A DNA stretch of 64,000 nt from Konateibacter massiliensis (GCF_900184995.1 NZ_LT860098.1:439001-503000); one strand, 5' to 3'. Shown: positions 17,918-27,360, numbered from the stretch's first letter. The notes: generated by a model not told the origin, from the letters alone. A program made the numbers and translations.

Positions 17918-19324
17918 TCACTCTGCCTTCAAATCCTCCGCTGTAAATCCAAATAAATAGGTTAGTACCGCTGATACAACAAGTGAGATAGCAACTCCGA
18001 TACAACCATTTATCATATTTGCAGTACCTCCGCCTACATAGCCGAGCACAGCAAGGAAGTTTGTTGCACCCATTACATAAGTTCCGACGCCTGTGATACC
18101 TGCATATAAACCGCCGCAGAAACCGCCGATTGCCATTGCAATAAACGGGCGTTTATATTTAAAACCAATTCCATATAATACCGGCTCTGTAACACCGCCG
18201 AGAATTCCTGAAATAAAATATCCCAAAGAAAGGGACTTCTCACTCTTATTTTTCAGACGAAGGAATGCACCCAATGCCATACCAAAAGCTGCCCATGTCG
18301 CATATCCGCCCGCAGTCAGTACAAAGTTGTCCACTCCGTTTGTCATCATAGCTGTAATACCAAAAACAATCAATACCTGATGCATACCTGTCATAACAAG
18401 GAATTCCCACAGTGCCGCAACGACTGCCACCGCAATAAAGCCACCAACGTTTCCAAATGCGAGAAGACCATTTCCTACATATCCGCCAAGTATGGAGCCT
18501 AAAGGTGCAAACAGACATAATTCCAGCGGAACCATAACTACCATTGTAAGGAATGGTGCAAAAATCGTGGATAGTACATCTGGTACGACCTTTCGAAAGA
18601 AGCGGTCAATGTAACTCATCACCCAGATAGTTAAAATAACAGGTAAAACAGTCTGTGAATAATTATTGACCGGAGCCGGTATGCCGTATACCGTAAATGC
18701 AGTTCCTGAATCTGCCAATGCCATAAAATCCGGCACTAAGAGCAGCGCTGCCGCATAAAGCCCCATGATTGGGTTCATATTCAGCTTTTTAGCTGCCGTA
18801 AAACCTAGAAATATAGGTAAAAAGTAGAAAAATGCGCTGTACATAAAGCTGCACAGCATATAAATATTACTATCTGTTCCTGCAATTCCAAGCATATCCG
18901 GTCCGATAATCACCTGTACCGTCTTAAACATCGCTGCTGTAATCATGGCTGGTATCATAGGGGTCATACTTCCGGATAAATAATTCAATATATTACTTCC
19001 GATTCTTTTCGGTGTCAGCTTTTCTTTTTTCTCATCCAGATTTTCATTGAGGGCACTTTGCTCTGCAATTCCTGCTGCCTTACAAAATGCAGAGTAGACT
19101 TTTGGTACGGATTGTCCAATAATAATTTGGAGCTGCCCTCCCGTGTTTACCACTCCGATGACTCCCGGAATTTTCTTTATCTCCTCCTGATTTGGTATAC
19201 TTTCGTCTTTTAAATTAAGACGAAGCCTTGTCATGCAATGGGTTACCAAACTTACATTATCCTTTCCCCCAACAGCCGTCAGCACATCTGCTGCAATTTT
19301 TTGGAACTTTTCTTCTTGACTCAT
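17918..19324 (-). CDS. PTS EIIBC, beta-glucoside/trehalose/sucrose type
   Basis: 468 residues. The IIB domain (1-85) has phospho-acceptor C30 in VTHCMTRLRL and the GVVNTGGQLQIIIG strand. The IIC domain (about 105-465) is a multi-helix membrane channel with IPAMITAAMFKTVQVI, the conserved GGVTEPVLYGIGFKYKRPF loop and a C-terminal GxxTYVMGATNF segment. The protein ends at IIC, so IIA comes from the next gene. Substrate cannot be fixed from sequence. The operon's deacetylase points to an N-acetylated sugar. Expression should depend on antitermination at the RAT/terminator leader just upstream. Confidence 0.9.
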   Translation of the reverse strand: MSQEEKFQKIAADVLTAVGGKDNVSLVTHCMTRLRLNLKDESIPNQEEIKKIPGVIGVVNTGGQLQIIIGQSVPKVYSAFCKAAGIAEQSALNENLDEKKEKLTPKRIGSNILNYLSGSMTPMIPAMITAAMFKTVQVIIGPDMLGIAGTDSNIYMLCSFMYSAFFYFLPIFLGFTAAKKLNMNPIMGLYAAALLLVPDFMALADSGTAFTVYGIPAPVNNYSQTVLPVILTIWVMSYIDRFFRKVVPDVLSTIFAPFLTMVVMVPLELCLFAPLGSILGGYVGNGLLAFGNVGGFIAVAVVAALWEFLVMTGMHQVLIVFGITAMMTNGVDNFVLTAGGYATWAAFGMALGAFLRLKNKSEKSLSLGYFISGILGGVTEPVLYGIGFKYKRPFIAMAIGGFCGGLYAGITGVGTYVMGATNFLAVLGYVGGGTANMINGCIGVAISLVVSAVLTYLFGFTAEDLKAE

Positions 19325-19360
19325 ATTTTTTCCTCCTTCTTAATAAAGCTCTTTTTTATT

Positions 19361-19392
19361 ATCGTAGAAAGTTCAGAGAACTTCCCTATGAT
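19361..19392. repeat. 32-bp imperfect palindrome, copy 1
   Basis: Arms ATCGTAG and CTATGAT with internal AAGTTC / GAACTT. It closely resembles the core of the hairpin at 53197-53244. It lies between the IIBC start and its leader terminator. Confidence 0.55.
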
Positions 19393-19394
19393 AT

Positions 19395-19445
19395 AAAAAA
19401 ACCCAAAACACTAAGACACGCTTTCGCCTTCTTATTGCCTTGGGT
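19395..19445 (-). terminator. Leader terminator of the PTS operon (antitermination target)
   Basis: Minus strand: ACCCAA pairs with TTGGGT across a loop that contains a TAAGA..TCTTA sub-stem, followed by T7. It begins inside the RAT element, so folding of RAT and terminator is mutually exclusive. Confidence 0.8.
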
Positions 19446-19471
19446 AATGCCTCCATAACGAGTAACAATCC
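19442..19471 (-). promoter_or_regulatory. RAT antiterminator element of the PTS operon
   Basis: The minus-strand RNA reads GGATTGTTACT...GGAGGCATTACCC, the conserved BglG/LicT/SacY ribonucleic antiterminator pattern. LicT bound here would block the terminator at 19395-19445. Confidence 0.85.
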
Positions 19472-19477
19472 TGCTTT

Positions 19478-20317
19478 TTATTCAGTTGTCTTCTCCGTAT
19501 TGCGAGTAATGCGGTTGATATGTATCATCAAATACAATATCTCATCTTCCGTACTGCTCTCTTGCAGTCTGCTTCCGATAAAGTCTGCCACTTGCGCGGC
19601 ACATTCATAGATTTCAGGATTTTCGCCCTTCATCGCCCGTATTACGGAAGCATTGTCATCCATGAATTGCTTCTTTTCCTTCACCCTTTTCACATAATAA
19701 CGCATATGCGTGACAAAACGGTTATAGTTGAAACCGTCCCGGTCTATCTGAATGGAAAAGAATTTTTCAATCTGCTCTACAGCTTCATTGATCAGTTCCT
19801 CACTGCCCTGTACCTCTTCCTCATATGCCGATTCCTCCTCCGCATTTACAAAATGCATGGCGATATTTGTAATCTCGCTCTCGGGTAATTTGACATAGAG
19901 CTTTGCCTGTACTAATTTTACCGCAAACCGCCCAAGCTCTGTCTCCTTTGGATACAATTGTTCTACATCATAGGAGAACAGCATTTGCAGCTTCTTGTAT
20001 TTCTTCAGCCGAACAATGGCAAAATTAATATGATCTGCCAAACTGATAATAAGATTTGGATTTAGGTTGCAGTTTAAGGTTCTTCTTGCCTTATCCACAA
20101 TCAACGCCGAAACTTCAAACACATTTTCAGGTACGTCCTGAATCAGGCTGTAAAACCGGCTGTCAATACGATAAAAAGTCATGGAAATCAAGCTTAAGTC
20201 TGTAATTTCATAAGGCATGGATGGGAAACCAAGTCCCTTTCCAAAAGCAATCAGCTCCTTATTATTACCGTCAACACATATTGCTACGTTGTTATTTATT
20301 TTCTTAATTGCCTGCAT
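19478..20317 (-). CDS. licT: BglG/LicT-family transcriptional antiterminator
   Basis: Start placed at ATG 20317 (MQAIKKINNNVAICVDGN), the normal first residues of the RNA-binding CAT domain, with GGAGG 6 nt upstream. An upstream in-frame ATG adds 19 residues that lie in the leader terminator. Domains: CAT (1-55), PRD1 with SLADHINFAI and NIAMHFVNAE, PRD2 with FVTHMRYYV and LMIHINRI; these histidines are the PTS phosphorylation sites. When active, the dimer binds RAT RNA and lets transcription pass into the IIBC gene and, from its own leader, into licT itself. It lies directly upstream of the PTS genes. The substrate-specific name is by family only. Confidence 0.92.
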   Translation of the reverse strand: MQAIKKINNNVAICVDGNNKELIAFGKGLGFPSMPYEITDLSLISMTFYRIDSRFYSLIQDVPENVFEVSALIVDKARRTLNCNLNPNLIISLADHINFAIVRLKKYKKLQMLFSYDVEQLYPKETELGRFAVKLVQAKLYVKLPESEITNIAMHFVNAEEESAYEEEVQGSEELINEAVEQIEKFFSIQIDRDGFNYNRFVTHMRYYVKRVKEKKQFMDDNASVIRAMKGENPEIYECAAQVADFIGSRLQESSTEDEILYLMIHINRITRNTEKTTE

Positions 20318-20343
20318 TTCCCTCCTCCTATCCTGTTTATAAA

Positions 20344-20394
20344 ACAAAAAAACCCTTCGAACACAGTACACCATCGCAATACAAATAAATGGGG
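20344..20394 (-). terminator. Leader terminator upstream of licT
   Basis: Minus strand: a short ACCC/GGGT closing stem followed by T7. The stem is weaker than in the PTS leader but it overlaps a RAT element in the same way, implying autoregulated antitermination. Confidence 0.55.
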
Positions 20395-20418
20395 TAATGC
20401 CTCAAAGAGTAACAAACC
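20392..20418 (-). promoter_or_regulatory. RAT antiterminator element upstream of licT
   Basis: The minus-strand RNA reads GGTTTGTTACTCTTTGAGGC followed by ATTACCC, matching the PTS leader RAT in both conserved blocks. It starts within a few nt of the predicted transcription start. Confidence 0.8.
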
Positions 20419-20428
20419 TTATGTGTAG

Positions 20429-20457
20429 AGTATAGGTGATAATGAGATTTAAGTCAA
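20429..20457 (-). promoter_or_regulatory. Sigma-A promoter of licT-PTS unit
   Basis: Minus strand: -35 TTGACT (20452-20457), 17-bp spacer, -10 TATACT (20429-20434), start near 20422, immediately before the RAT element. Confidence 0.8.
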
Positions 20458-20607
20458 TGCGTCAATTTTCATTAAATTGGGACTGTGATTTTGGTAAAAG
20501 TGCATAGTTTTTATTCCATCACAATCCCAGCAACGCTCAACTGCTCCCTCAGCTCCAAAATATCCTGGTGATATACGCACCCTTGCATGCCCTGTCTTTT
20601 TCCCAGC

Positions 20608-21357
20608 CTACTCCTGTGAACCCGACTTTTTCCAAAGTCCCACGGCATAAATAAGCAATAATACCACCTGAATTGCCAGCAAAATAAGTGCTTTTTGATC
20701 CAACTCCCCCTCTGTCGTCATGGAAATAAAATCATGGCTGGCATGCCAGATTATGACAATCCATAGGCTTTTTGAGATACTTACAATCTCTGCCAGAACA
20801 AAGCCGACCAAAAAGGCGAACAGCATCTGTAATACGAGATAGAGAATATTTTTTCCATTCAATGCATTTATTAAGTGCAATACACCAAAGATAACCGCAG
20901 ATACGACAATTGCCTTCTTTCTCCCCTTTTCGCGTAAAAAGCGTAACATAAGTCCTCTAAAATAAAGTTCTTCATTTATGCCTACCGCTATTGTAAAAAA
21001 TAAAATAATCACATATTGTGCGACTGCCATCTTCCTGTCAAATCCATATATGATTATCGGAATGATTTCCATTACAATCAAAGGAATATACCACCACAAT
21101 GCAACGCTGCTGCTTTTTTCAGCCTTGCGCAAGCCATAATCGGAAAGCCCTTGACTTGATTTTTTCATAATAAAAATTCCCACTAAAATAGATATACACA
21201 AAAATATGATTGCTGTCACGTAGGTCAATTCATCACCAAATTCTGCTATTTGGGATATCGCCATGCCAAGTGCCGTTAAAAAGGTACATAAAAGCCCAAT
21301 TAATATAGCAGAAACATAAGGATGCCTGCTTCTAAAGTTTTGTTTCATTTTTTTCAT
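20608..21357 (-). CDS. CPBP-family intramembrane protease
   Basis: 249 residues with about seven predicted membrane helices. The three CPBP/Rce1 motifs are present: EELYFRG (motif 1, glutamates and arginine), FGVLHLINA (motif 2) and WHASHDF (motif 3). Members cleave prenylated or membrane proteins, or confer bacteriocin self-immunity; which applies here is not visible. The ATG overlaps the end of the TetR-type gene by 26 bp, so the pair is cotranscribed and probably regulated by that repressor. A second ATG (21348) is an alternative start. Confidence 0.88.
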   Translation of the reverse strand: MKKMKQNFRSRHPYVSAILIGLLCTFLTALGMAISQIAEFGDELTYVTAIIFLCISILVGIFIMKKSSQGLSDYGLRKAEKSSSVALWWYIPLIVMEIIPIIIYGFDRKMAVAQYVIILFFTIAVGINEELYFRGLMLRFLREKGRKKAIVVSAVIFGVLHLINALNGKNILYLVLQMLFAFLVGFVLAEIVSISKSLWIVIIWHASHDFISMTTEGELDQKALILLAIQVVLLLIYAVGLWKKSGSQE

Positions 21358-21928
21358 TCTCCTCTTTTTTTAATTTCAGTAGCAATCCCATAAAGGAATT
21401 GCTTAAAAGTCTTTTTATTTCTTCATCGCTGTATCGGCAGCTGTTTGTGGCAAACATAGATGCGATACCGTGCGTTGTCAACCAGATTCCTGCATATAGC
21501 TCTTTTGCACTGATCGGACTTAGCGCTGTCATTTGGCACAGCATTTCCAAGACTTCATCATCTCCCTCCGTGGAACCTACAATGTCCAGCATACTTTGCT
21601 TCTCAAAAACATCGGACATGAATAAAAGTTTAAATAAATTTTTCTCCGTTTTGGCAAAATCAATATAAGCCATCCCCATCTGAAGAAATCCATTTTCCTC
21701 CTGTTGCCCGGCTTCCATCATGAGGTTGTTATAAATCTCCTCTGCCCCGGTATAAACTGCTTGCTTCAATCCCTCCATGGAACCAAATACCCGAAAAATA
21801 GGGTGGACCGAGCAGCCGATACGCTTTGCTAAATCTCTAGCATTCAAGCTCTCAAAGCCTTCTTCTCGTACCAATTCAAGCGCAGTATTTAACAGTATTT
21901 CCTCTGTGATTTTTACTTTTGGCGGCAT
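21332..21928 (-). CDS. TetR-family regulator
   Basis: Start chosen at ATG 21928 (MPPKVKITEEILLNTALELV) because AGGAG lies 8 nt upstream; an ATG 11 codons earlier has no ribosome site. The N-terminal HTH (GFESLNARDLAKRIGCSVHPIFRVFGS) is TetR type. Position 8 of the recognition helix has HPIFR, where YHYF-like is usual. The C-terminal part has the helical ligand-binding pattern with MTALSPISAKELYAGIWLTTHGIASM (WHG-like domain). It likely represses itself and the overlapping CPBP gene. Confidence 0.88.
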   Translation of the reverse strand: MPPKVKITEEILLNTALELVREEGFESLNARDLAKRIGCSVHPIFRVFGSMEGLKQAVYTGAEEIYNNLMMEAGQQEENGFLQMGMAYIDFAKTEKNLFKLLFMSDVFEKQSMLDIVGSTEGDDEVLEMLCQMTALSPISAKELYAGIWLTTHGIASMFATNSCRYSDEEIKRLLSNSFMGLLLKLKKEENEKNETKL

Positions 21929-22084
21929 AAAAACAACTCCTGTCATTTTAATAAGTATCATTAGTTACCTAACACTTGTTATTATTTTATTTCTTTTATC
22001 GTAAAATGTCAATACCATAACAGAAAAATCCCTTTACTTTTTGCGTAAACTGTAATACCTTTATATTAAAACGGAGGAGAATAA

Positions 22085-22894
22085 ATGGACAAACGACAGA
22101 TGCTTTTAAAGCAGCTTGCTCTTGTAGAAAAGCAGGAGGCAAAGCTCTTAAGCCAAAAGGAAAATGAATTTGTAAAAGCAAGGATGAAGCCTGCTCTTGA
22201 AAAATTACATGAGAAAATTCCTGCTCCTTTGAAATCAGGACTGGAAACTGCATTTTATAAGGGATTTCAGCTTGTTTTTCAAAAAGGAAACACTTATATT
22301 GAAAAGACATACAACAGGGAAAAGCTTGAGATTGAATATGATTTGAACAATTACGCCATCGACAAGCATTCCAGCAAAAGGCATTTGAAAAAGCTGGACA
22401 AGTCCTCAGGTCAGTCCAAGGCTGTAAACCAGTCGATTGCCGCCTTGGAGGGGGGTATTCTCGGATTTTTCGGAATCGGACTGCCGGATATTCCGATTTT
22501 TATCTCCGTCATGGTAAAGACCTTGAATGAAATTGCATTGTCATACGGCTATCCGTATGATACCAAGGAAGAAAAGGTTTATATGCTCTTTGTTATCTGC
22601 GGCGCCTTGTCTAAGGAGGAAGAGCAAAAAGAGTATACGAAAAAAATTAATTTGCTCGGTAAATCAATTGATACTTCTGCTCCCGTTGACTATGACCTAG
22701 ACACTGTCATGAAGGAAACCGCAGCCTTGCTCTCCGGCACTCTTCTCGCCGCAAAGGCAGTGCAGGGTATCCCAATTGTCGGAGTTCTCGGCGGAGCTGT
22801 CAATCCCGCTATCATAAGCCGGCTTGGAAAATATGCAAAGATAACCTATAAAAAAAGATTCTTACAGAAGAAACTGAAAGAAAACTTATCATAA
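22085..22894 (+). CDS. EcsC-family protein
   Basis: 269 residues. The EcsC domain covers about 90-255: ALEGGILGFFGIGLPDIPIFISVMVKTLNEIALSYGYPYDTKEEKVYMLFVICGAL followed by a glycine-rich hydrophobic stretch (LLAAKAVQGIPIVGVLGGAVNPAIISRLGKYA). The family is named after the third gene of the Bacillus ecs operon; its biochemical role is not established. The N-terminal 85 residues are charged and helical. It is preceded by GGAGGAG and stands alone on the plus strand, convergent with the GH3 gene and sharing its terminator. Confidence 0.85.
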   Translation: MDKRQMLLKQLALVEKQEAKLLSQKENEFVKARMKPALEKLHEKIPAPLKSGLETAFYKGFQLVFQKGNTYIEKTYNREKLEIEYDLNNYAIDKHSSKRHLKKLDKSSGQSKAVNQSIAALEGGILGFFGIGLPDIPIFISVMVKTLNEIALSYGYPYDTKEEKVYMLFVICGALSKEEEQKEYTKKINLLGKSIDTSAPVDYDLDTVMKETAALLSGTLLAAKAVQGIPIVGVLGGAVNPAIISRLGKYAKITYKKRFLQKKLKENLS

Positions 22895-22931
22895 ATAAGA
22901 AAGTGTGAGCAACGCTCACACTTTCTTATTT
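22893..22931. terminator. Bidirectional terminator between EcsC gene and GH3 gene
   Basis: An 18-bp perfect stem (AAATAAGAAAGTGTGAGC and its complement, 3-nt loop) flanked by A- and T-rich tails on either strand, overlapping the stop codons of both convergent genes. Confidence 0.9.
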
Positions 22932-25343
22932 CGTCCTCTTCTGCGCCTTACGATTCCTAAAATAACCGCCCACAAAGCCTTTCATTCCCGACCAAAAGTG
23001 TCCGTTTACCATGCGGACCATCTGATTTGCCATCTCCATTGTGATAATACCGTTGGTCATTTTTGCAATGCCTCTAAACGGCATATTGTAAATAAATAAA
23101 ACATTGAGATTGGGAACTCCTTTTTCCTCGCTGCGATTTTTTATTCCCGTCAATACCTTATAAGCAAAACGTGCCAATCCGCTTTTTGCATAATACATCT
23201 GACAAAGGGCATCATTGACATTCAAAATTCCATTTTCGTTCCAATGTCCGTCCGGAATATCATGTCCCAGCAATGCAGCAAATGCTTCATCACTTACATT
23301 TTGGATCTTACCGCTCTCATACACTTCCATTGCTTCCTTGTCATACCAAACCGTTGCACTTGTTCCATCAACATGAATGTTATCTTTTAGCCTGATATCT
23401 GCGCTGGAGGCACCGATTAAAATATCATAATCGCCTTCCTCTATCTCCCAAGCGTTATTTCCCGCATTAAAATAGCGGAATGCCTTGTCGTCAAGCGTGA
23501 TTGTCACACGTTTTATCTCTCCGGATTTCAAAAATACCTTGGTGAAGCCCTTCAGTTCCTTTACCGCTCGGTATACCTTAGAATTTCTTGCACCGATGTA
23601 AAGCTGTGCAACCTCTGCTCCATCCACCTCTCCGGTGTTTGCCAGGGTAAAACTGACCTCCTGCCCATTGATTTCCAAATCTGAGTAGGCAAAGGTGGTG
23701 TAGCTAAGTCCAAAACCAAACGGAAACAGAACCGGAACCTCCGCTTTTTCATAATAGCGGTAGCCGATAAACAGCCCTTCTCTGTATTCTGCATTATAAT
23801 ATTTTCCCGGAAAATAGTTATGAGCCGGGTTATCCTCGCACTTAACCGGAAGAGTTTCTGAAAGCTTTCCGCTCGGGCATACCTGCCCGGTAAGCACCTC
23901 AAGTATTGCACCTGCCTGTGCCTGACCGCCAAGATAACCGTGTACGACTGCCTTGCAGTTTTGAATCCAAGGCATCTCAATCGCAGAGCCTGCTGAGATA
24001 ACAGCCACAACATTTTTATTTGCCTTAGAAAGTCTTGAAAGCAGTGTAATCTGATTATGTGGAATCGCCATATGGGTACGGTCCAGCCCTTCCGTCTCAC
24101 TGATTTCATCCAGCCCCATGTAAAATAAAACTACCTCTGCCTGCTTTGCAAGCTCCATTGCCGCCTGCTGCATTTGTGCGTCCACCTTGCCGTTTCGCTC
24201 ATAGCCTTGCTCAAAACCAAGCATGTTTAAATCAAAATCCTTTATTACATCAACCGTATTGTCAAGTTTTGTACAATTTACAATAGAGGAGCCGGCGCCC
24301 TGATAGCGTGGTGTTTTTGCAAAATCACCGATAACCGCCACCTTACAGCCCTTGGCAAGCGGAAGAAGCTTCTCTTCGTTTTTCAGCAATACAATGCTCT
24401 CTGCTGCCGCTTTTTGGGCTGCTTTATGATGCTCTTCTTCCTTCATGCCCTGTCCCTTGTTTCCTTTTAATGCAGGCTGTACTTCATAGATGATTTTTAA
24501 CATCTCTTCCACTCGTTTATCAAGTATTTCTTCGTCCAATGCCCCATTTCGCACAGCTTCCACAAGTTCTCTGTCGCTATCACCACCTGTCGTTGGCATT
24601 TCCAGATGATTTCCGGTACGAACCGATTCCACATGATTGTTAGAGCCGCCCCAATCTGTCACTACAAAGCCATCAAAGCCCCATTCATCCCTCAAAATAT
24701 TCTGAAGCAGCTTTTCATTCTCGCTCGCATAAATGCCGTTCACGCGGTTGTAGGAGCTCATAAGACTTCTCGGCTTTGCCTCCTTCACCACAATCTCAAA
24801 AGCAGCGAGATAAATTTCACGCAATGTTCTCTCATCTATGATGGAATCGCTTGACATACGTCTAAGCTCCTGACTGTTTACCGCATAGTGCTTCGGGCAG
24901 GCAGAAATGCCGTTGCTCTGTATCCCCTTCACCTCTCCCGCTGCTATTTTTCCGCAAAGGTACGGATCCTCACTGTAATACTCAAAGTTTCGTCCGCAGA
25001 GAGGGCTTCTCTTCATATTCATACTCGGTCCAAGCACGACTCCTACGCCCTGAGCAATTGCTTCTTCCCCGATACATTTACCGATCATTTCTGCTATGGA
25101 AGGATCCCAGCTATTTGCTATCGTTGCTGCGGTCGGAAAACAGGTTGCCGGAAGACTGTCGTTTAAGCCCAGATGGTCACCGGCACCGACCTGTCTTCTC
25201 ACTCCGTGAGGTCCGTCCGAGAGCACTACCGTAGGAAGCTCAAATCTTTCTACTGTTTTCGTCTCCCATATATCTTTTCCTGACAGAAGGGAAGCTTTTT
25301 CCTCCAGTGTCATTTTGCTGATTAATTCTTTACAATTTACCAT
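22926..25343 (-). CDS. Cytoplasmic GH3 beta-glucosidase (canonical domain order)
   Basis: 805 residues. The GH3 N-domain (1-270) has SDGPHGVRRQ, KHYAVNSQELRR and the nucleophile D230 in GFVVTDWGGSNN; the GH3 C-domain (about 305-520) carries VLFYMGLDEISETEGLDR; a fibronectin-III-like domain follows (about 560-640), then a 150-residue C-terminal tail with the sequence FIYNMPFRGIAKMTNGIITMEM. No signal peptide. It hydrolyses beta-glucosides in the cytoplasm. It follows the chemoreceptor gene by 26 bp, so both are expected on one mRNA driven by the LytTR-type promoter at 27148-27213. The same C-terminal tail is present in the GH3 at 38322-40745. Confidence 0.93.
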   Translation of the reverse strand: MVNCKELISKMTLEEKASLLSGKDIWETKTVERFELPTVVLSDGPHGVRRQVGAGDHLGLNDSLPATCFPTAATIANSWDPSIAEMIGKCIGEEAIAQGVGVVLGPSMNMKRSPLCGRNFEYYSEDPYLCGKIAAGEVKGIQSNGISACPKHYAVNSQELRRMSSDSIIDERTLREIYLAAFEIVVKEAKPRSLMSSYNRVNGIYASENEKLLQNILRDEWGFDGFVVTDWGGSNNHVESVRTGNHLEMPTTGGDSDRELVEAVRNGALDEEILDKRVEEMLKIIYEVQPALKGNKGQGMKEEEHHKAAQKAAAESIVLLKNEEKLLPLAKGCKVAVIGDFAKTPRYQGAGSSIVNCTKLDNTVDVIKDFDLNMLGFEQGYERNGKVDAQMQQAAMELAKQAEVVLFYMGLDEISETEGLDRTHMAIPHNQITLLSRLSKANKNVVAVISAGSAIEMPWIQNCKAVVHGYLGGQAQAGAILEVLTGQVCPSGKLSETLPVKCEDNPAHNYFPGKYYNAEYREGLFIGYRYYEKAEVPVLFPFGFGLSYTTFAYSDLEINGQEVSFTLANTGEVDGAEVAQLYIGARNSKVYRAVKELKGFTKVFLKSGEIKRVTITLDDKAFRYFNAGNNAWEIEEGDYDILIGASSADIRLKDNIHVDGTSATVWYDKEAMEVYESGKIQNVSDEAFAALLGHDIPDGHWNENGILNVNDALCQMYYAKSGLARFAYKVLTGIKNRSEEKGVPNLNVLFIYNMPFRGIAKMTNGIITMEMANQMVRMVNGHFWSGMKGFVGGYFRNRKAQKRTK

Positions 25344-25369
25344 GGTGACTCCATCCCTTTCTTTTTTGA

Positions 25370-27115
25370 TTATTCTACCTTTTTAAACCTGTTTACCTCA
25401 GTATTTAATGCATTTACCGTCTCCAGATTATGCGCAGCTTCATCGCTTATAGTTGTGATGGAATGAAACAGCGTATTTGTGTCCTCATTGGACTGAATCA
25501 CTACGTTGACACTCTCCTCCACCGCTATTGAAATGCCCTTTATTCCGTCTGCCATATGCGCCGCAATCTTTCTAAGTTCCTTGGAGCTTTGCCCAAAACC
25601 GGTAAGCATTTCATTGATAGCAACTGCATCCTCTTTATAGGTACTTGCAATGTTTACAAATTCGTCATAGTCGCCTAAAATTTTTTCCGTAATATATGAG
25701 ATAATCTCATTGGAGTTTTCAACCAGTTCCTCCACAGAGTCCAACACAAGAGTATTTGTTTCCTGAATGTTGCTTGCGATATCCTTCGTATTTTCTGCCA
25801 GTTTTCGGATTTCCTCCGCCACAATAGCAAAACCGCGTCCTGCATTACCTGCGCGCGCCGCCTCAATGGAAGCATTTAATGCCAACAGGTTAGTCTGAGA
25901 GGATATTCCCAAAATTGTATTTGTCAATTCATCTATTTTTTCAACAGAACGACTTTTCTCAATCGATGCTGCTATCTTCTCACCAATCTGCTGTAAAATC
26001 GTCTCCGTCTGCTGCTTACTCTGATTAGACTGGGTGCTGATACCTTCAGCTCTCTCCACAATACCCGCAACCTGAGCTGAATTATGCTTTGCGGATTCTT
26101 CAATGGTATTCGACGCCGAAAGAACGGTCTGGGCTCCGTTGTCAATGTTTTGCAGTGTTCCGCTTATCTCCTCCATGCTTGCAGACATCTCATTTAAGGC
26201 ACCGGAAATACTTGAGGTCGAATCCTTACACTCCAATATGTGATTGTTCATCGTTTCTGTAGAAAGGTGAATCGCCCCGGAGCCGGACTTAATCGAAATC
26301 ATTGCCTGCTGCAAAGTCTCCAAGAAGCGGTTGATGCCCTTTACCATCTCTCCAATCTCATCCTGATAGGTGCTGTTAATACGGATGGTCAAATCTCCTT
26401 CCTCTCTCTCAAGCATTTGAATGATATGGCTTAAATCGGTGTTCACCTTTTTAAGCGGTGTAATAATCGTCCTCATGCAGATGAAAAATGCCGCCGCAAC
26501 AGATACCACAAACAATACTGCCATGCCCCATACAATAACGGTTGCCCGTGTCACCCTGGAATGTACCAGACTGGTCTCATGTGCGATACTTGTATCCAAA
26601 ACATTCTGGAACTCTGACTCCGCAGCCGTCATGCTTGTCAAAAGTGTTTCCAGCTCTGCATAAGCAGTTTTGGCAGAGTTCTTGTCCTTTGCTGCAACAT
26701 AATCCGCAATGACTGCTGCCTGATTTAGATATTCCTTCATCGTTGTCTCGTATGGCACGTAGGCATCCGCCAGCACTGTACTCATGGACTTTTCTGCGAA
26801 TGTATCACTGATGACCGCGATGTCATTTACGACATTCTCACTTTGTGCTATTGTCTCCTGAAGCACTTTTGCCGTTTCCTCTGCATCAGCTTCATTGTCA
26901 CCCAGAAGATAGGATTTAACCGACAGATTGATTTCGTTCATATCCTTTGCCAGCTGCACCTGATTGTATTCCAGACTGAGAAAAGAATCGGAAATCAAGT
27001 CCGTGGACAGCTGAACCTGAGAATTGGTAACTCCGCTCAAAGCTGTGTTTATAATGAATAACCCCGTTAGAACAATTAAAATAAATAAAATACGATGTCT
27101 TATTGATTTATACAT
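25370..27115 (-). CDS. Methyl-accepting chemotaxis protein, cotranscribed with GH3
   Basis: 581 residues. TM1 (8-28), an extracytoplasmic four-helix-bundle-like sensor (30-190), TM2 (about 193-217), HAMP (218-270) and a signalling hairpin whose tip reads [43 protein letters not shown]. It is an inner-membrane chemoreceptor that would signal through CheW/CheA. Its gene is the first of a two-gene unit with a cytoplasmic beta-glucosidase (26 bp apart), which suggests that it senses a beta-glucoside or related ligand. No chemotaxis core genes are in the window. Confidence 0.92.
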   Translation of the reverse strand: MYKSIRHRILFILIVLTGLFIINTALSGVTNSQVQLSTDLISDSFLSLEYNQVQLAKDMNEINLSVKSYLLGDNEADAEETAKVLQETIAQSENVVNDIAVISDTFAEKSMSTVLADAYVPYETTMKEYLNQAAVIADYVAAKDKNSAKTAYAELETLLTSMTAAESEFQNVLDTSIAHETSLVHSRVTRATVIVWGMAVLFVVSVAAAFFICMRTIITPLKKVNTDLSHIIQMLEREEGDLTIRINSTYQDEIGEMVKGINRFLETLQQAMISIKSGSGAIHLSTETMNNHILECKDSTSSISGALNEMSASMEEISGTLQNIDNGAQTVLSASNTIEESAKHNSAQVAGIVERAEGISTQSNQSKQQTETILQQIGEKIAASIEKSRSVEKIDELTNTILGISSQTNLLALNASIEAARAGNAGRGFAIVAEEIRKLAENTKDIASNIQETNTLVLDSVEELVENSNEIISYITEKILGDYDEFVNIASTYKEDAVAINEMLTGFGQSSKELRKIAAHMADGIKGISIAVEESVNVVIQSNEDTNTLFHSITTISDEAAHNLETVNALNTEVNRFKKVE

Positions 27116-27147
27116 AAGATTCCTCCCTAAATTTTATCAATAAGCTT

Positions 27148-27213
27148 ATCATATCACATAAACTTTCCTTGACATTCTCTTGGCATAAACTGTTAGTTTT
27201 AAAGCACAAACTG
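27148..27213 (-). promoter_or_regulatory. LytTR-type activator site and promoter of chemoreceptor-GH3 operon
   Basis: On the minus strand two half-sites, ACAGTTTAT (27185-27193) and GCAGTTTGT (27206-27214), repeat with a 21-bp period. They fit the LytTR consensus [TA][AC][CA]GTTN[AG][TG] fully and in 8 of 9 positions. A -10 TATGAT (27148-27153) lies 32 bp downstream with no good -35, as expected for an activator-dependent promoter. Confidence 0.7.
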
Positions 27214-27325
27214 CATAGGAAGTTGGGATAGTAAAAGATAGGGATTCGATAGAAAATCAGAAAATAAAGTGATAGGGAAATTTGGGGAGTTATTCGTTGA
27301 ATAAGATTCTTTCTAGGGGCTATAC

Positions 27326-27354
27326 TTGTAAATGCCTAGGGTATATGCTATACT
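27326..27354 (+). promoter_or_regulatory. Promoter of the antisense RNA (RNA II-like)
   Basis: -35 TTGTAA, 17-bp spacer, extended -10 TGCTATACT. A 7-bp inverted repeat TGCCTAG / CTAGGCA (27333-27339 and 27359-27365) brackets the -10. Confidence 0.65.
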
Positions 27355-27360
27355 ATATCT

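Noticed and set aside
20511-20588. 25-codon minus-strand frame (MQGCVYHQDILELREQLSVA...) after the CPBP gene
   Set aside because: The residues look protein-like, but there is no ribosome site and no recognised relative; it could be a gene remnant or chance.
27116-27180. Motility-sigma promoter for the first chemoreceptor
   Set aside because: No TAAA/GCCGATAA pair is present; the LytTR-type site with TATGAT explains the region better.
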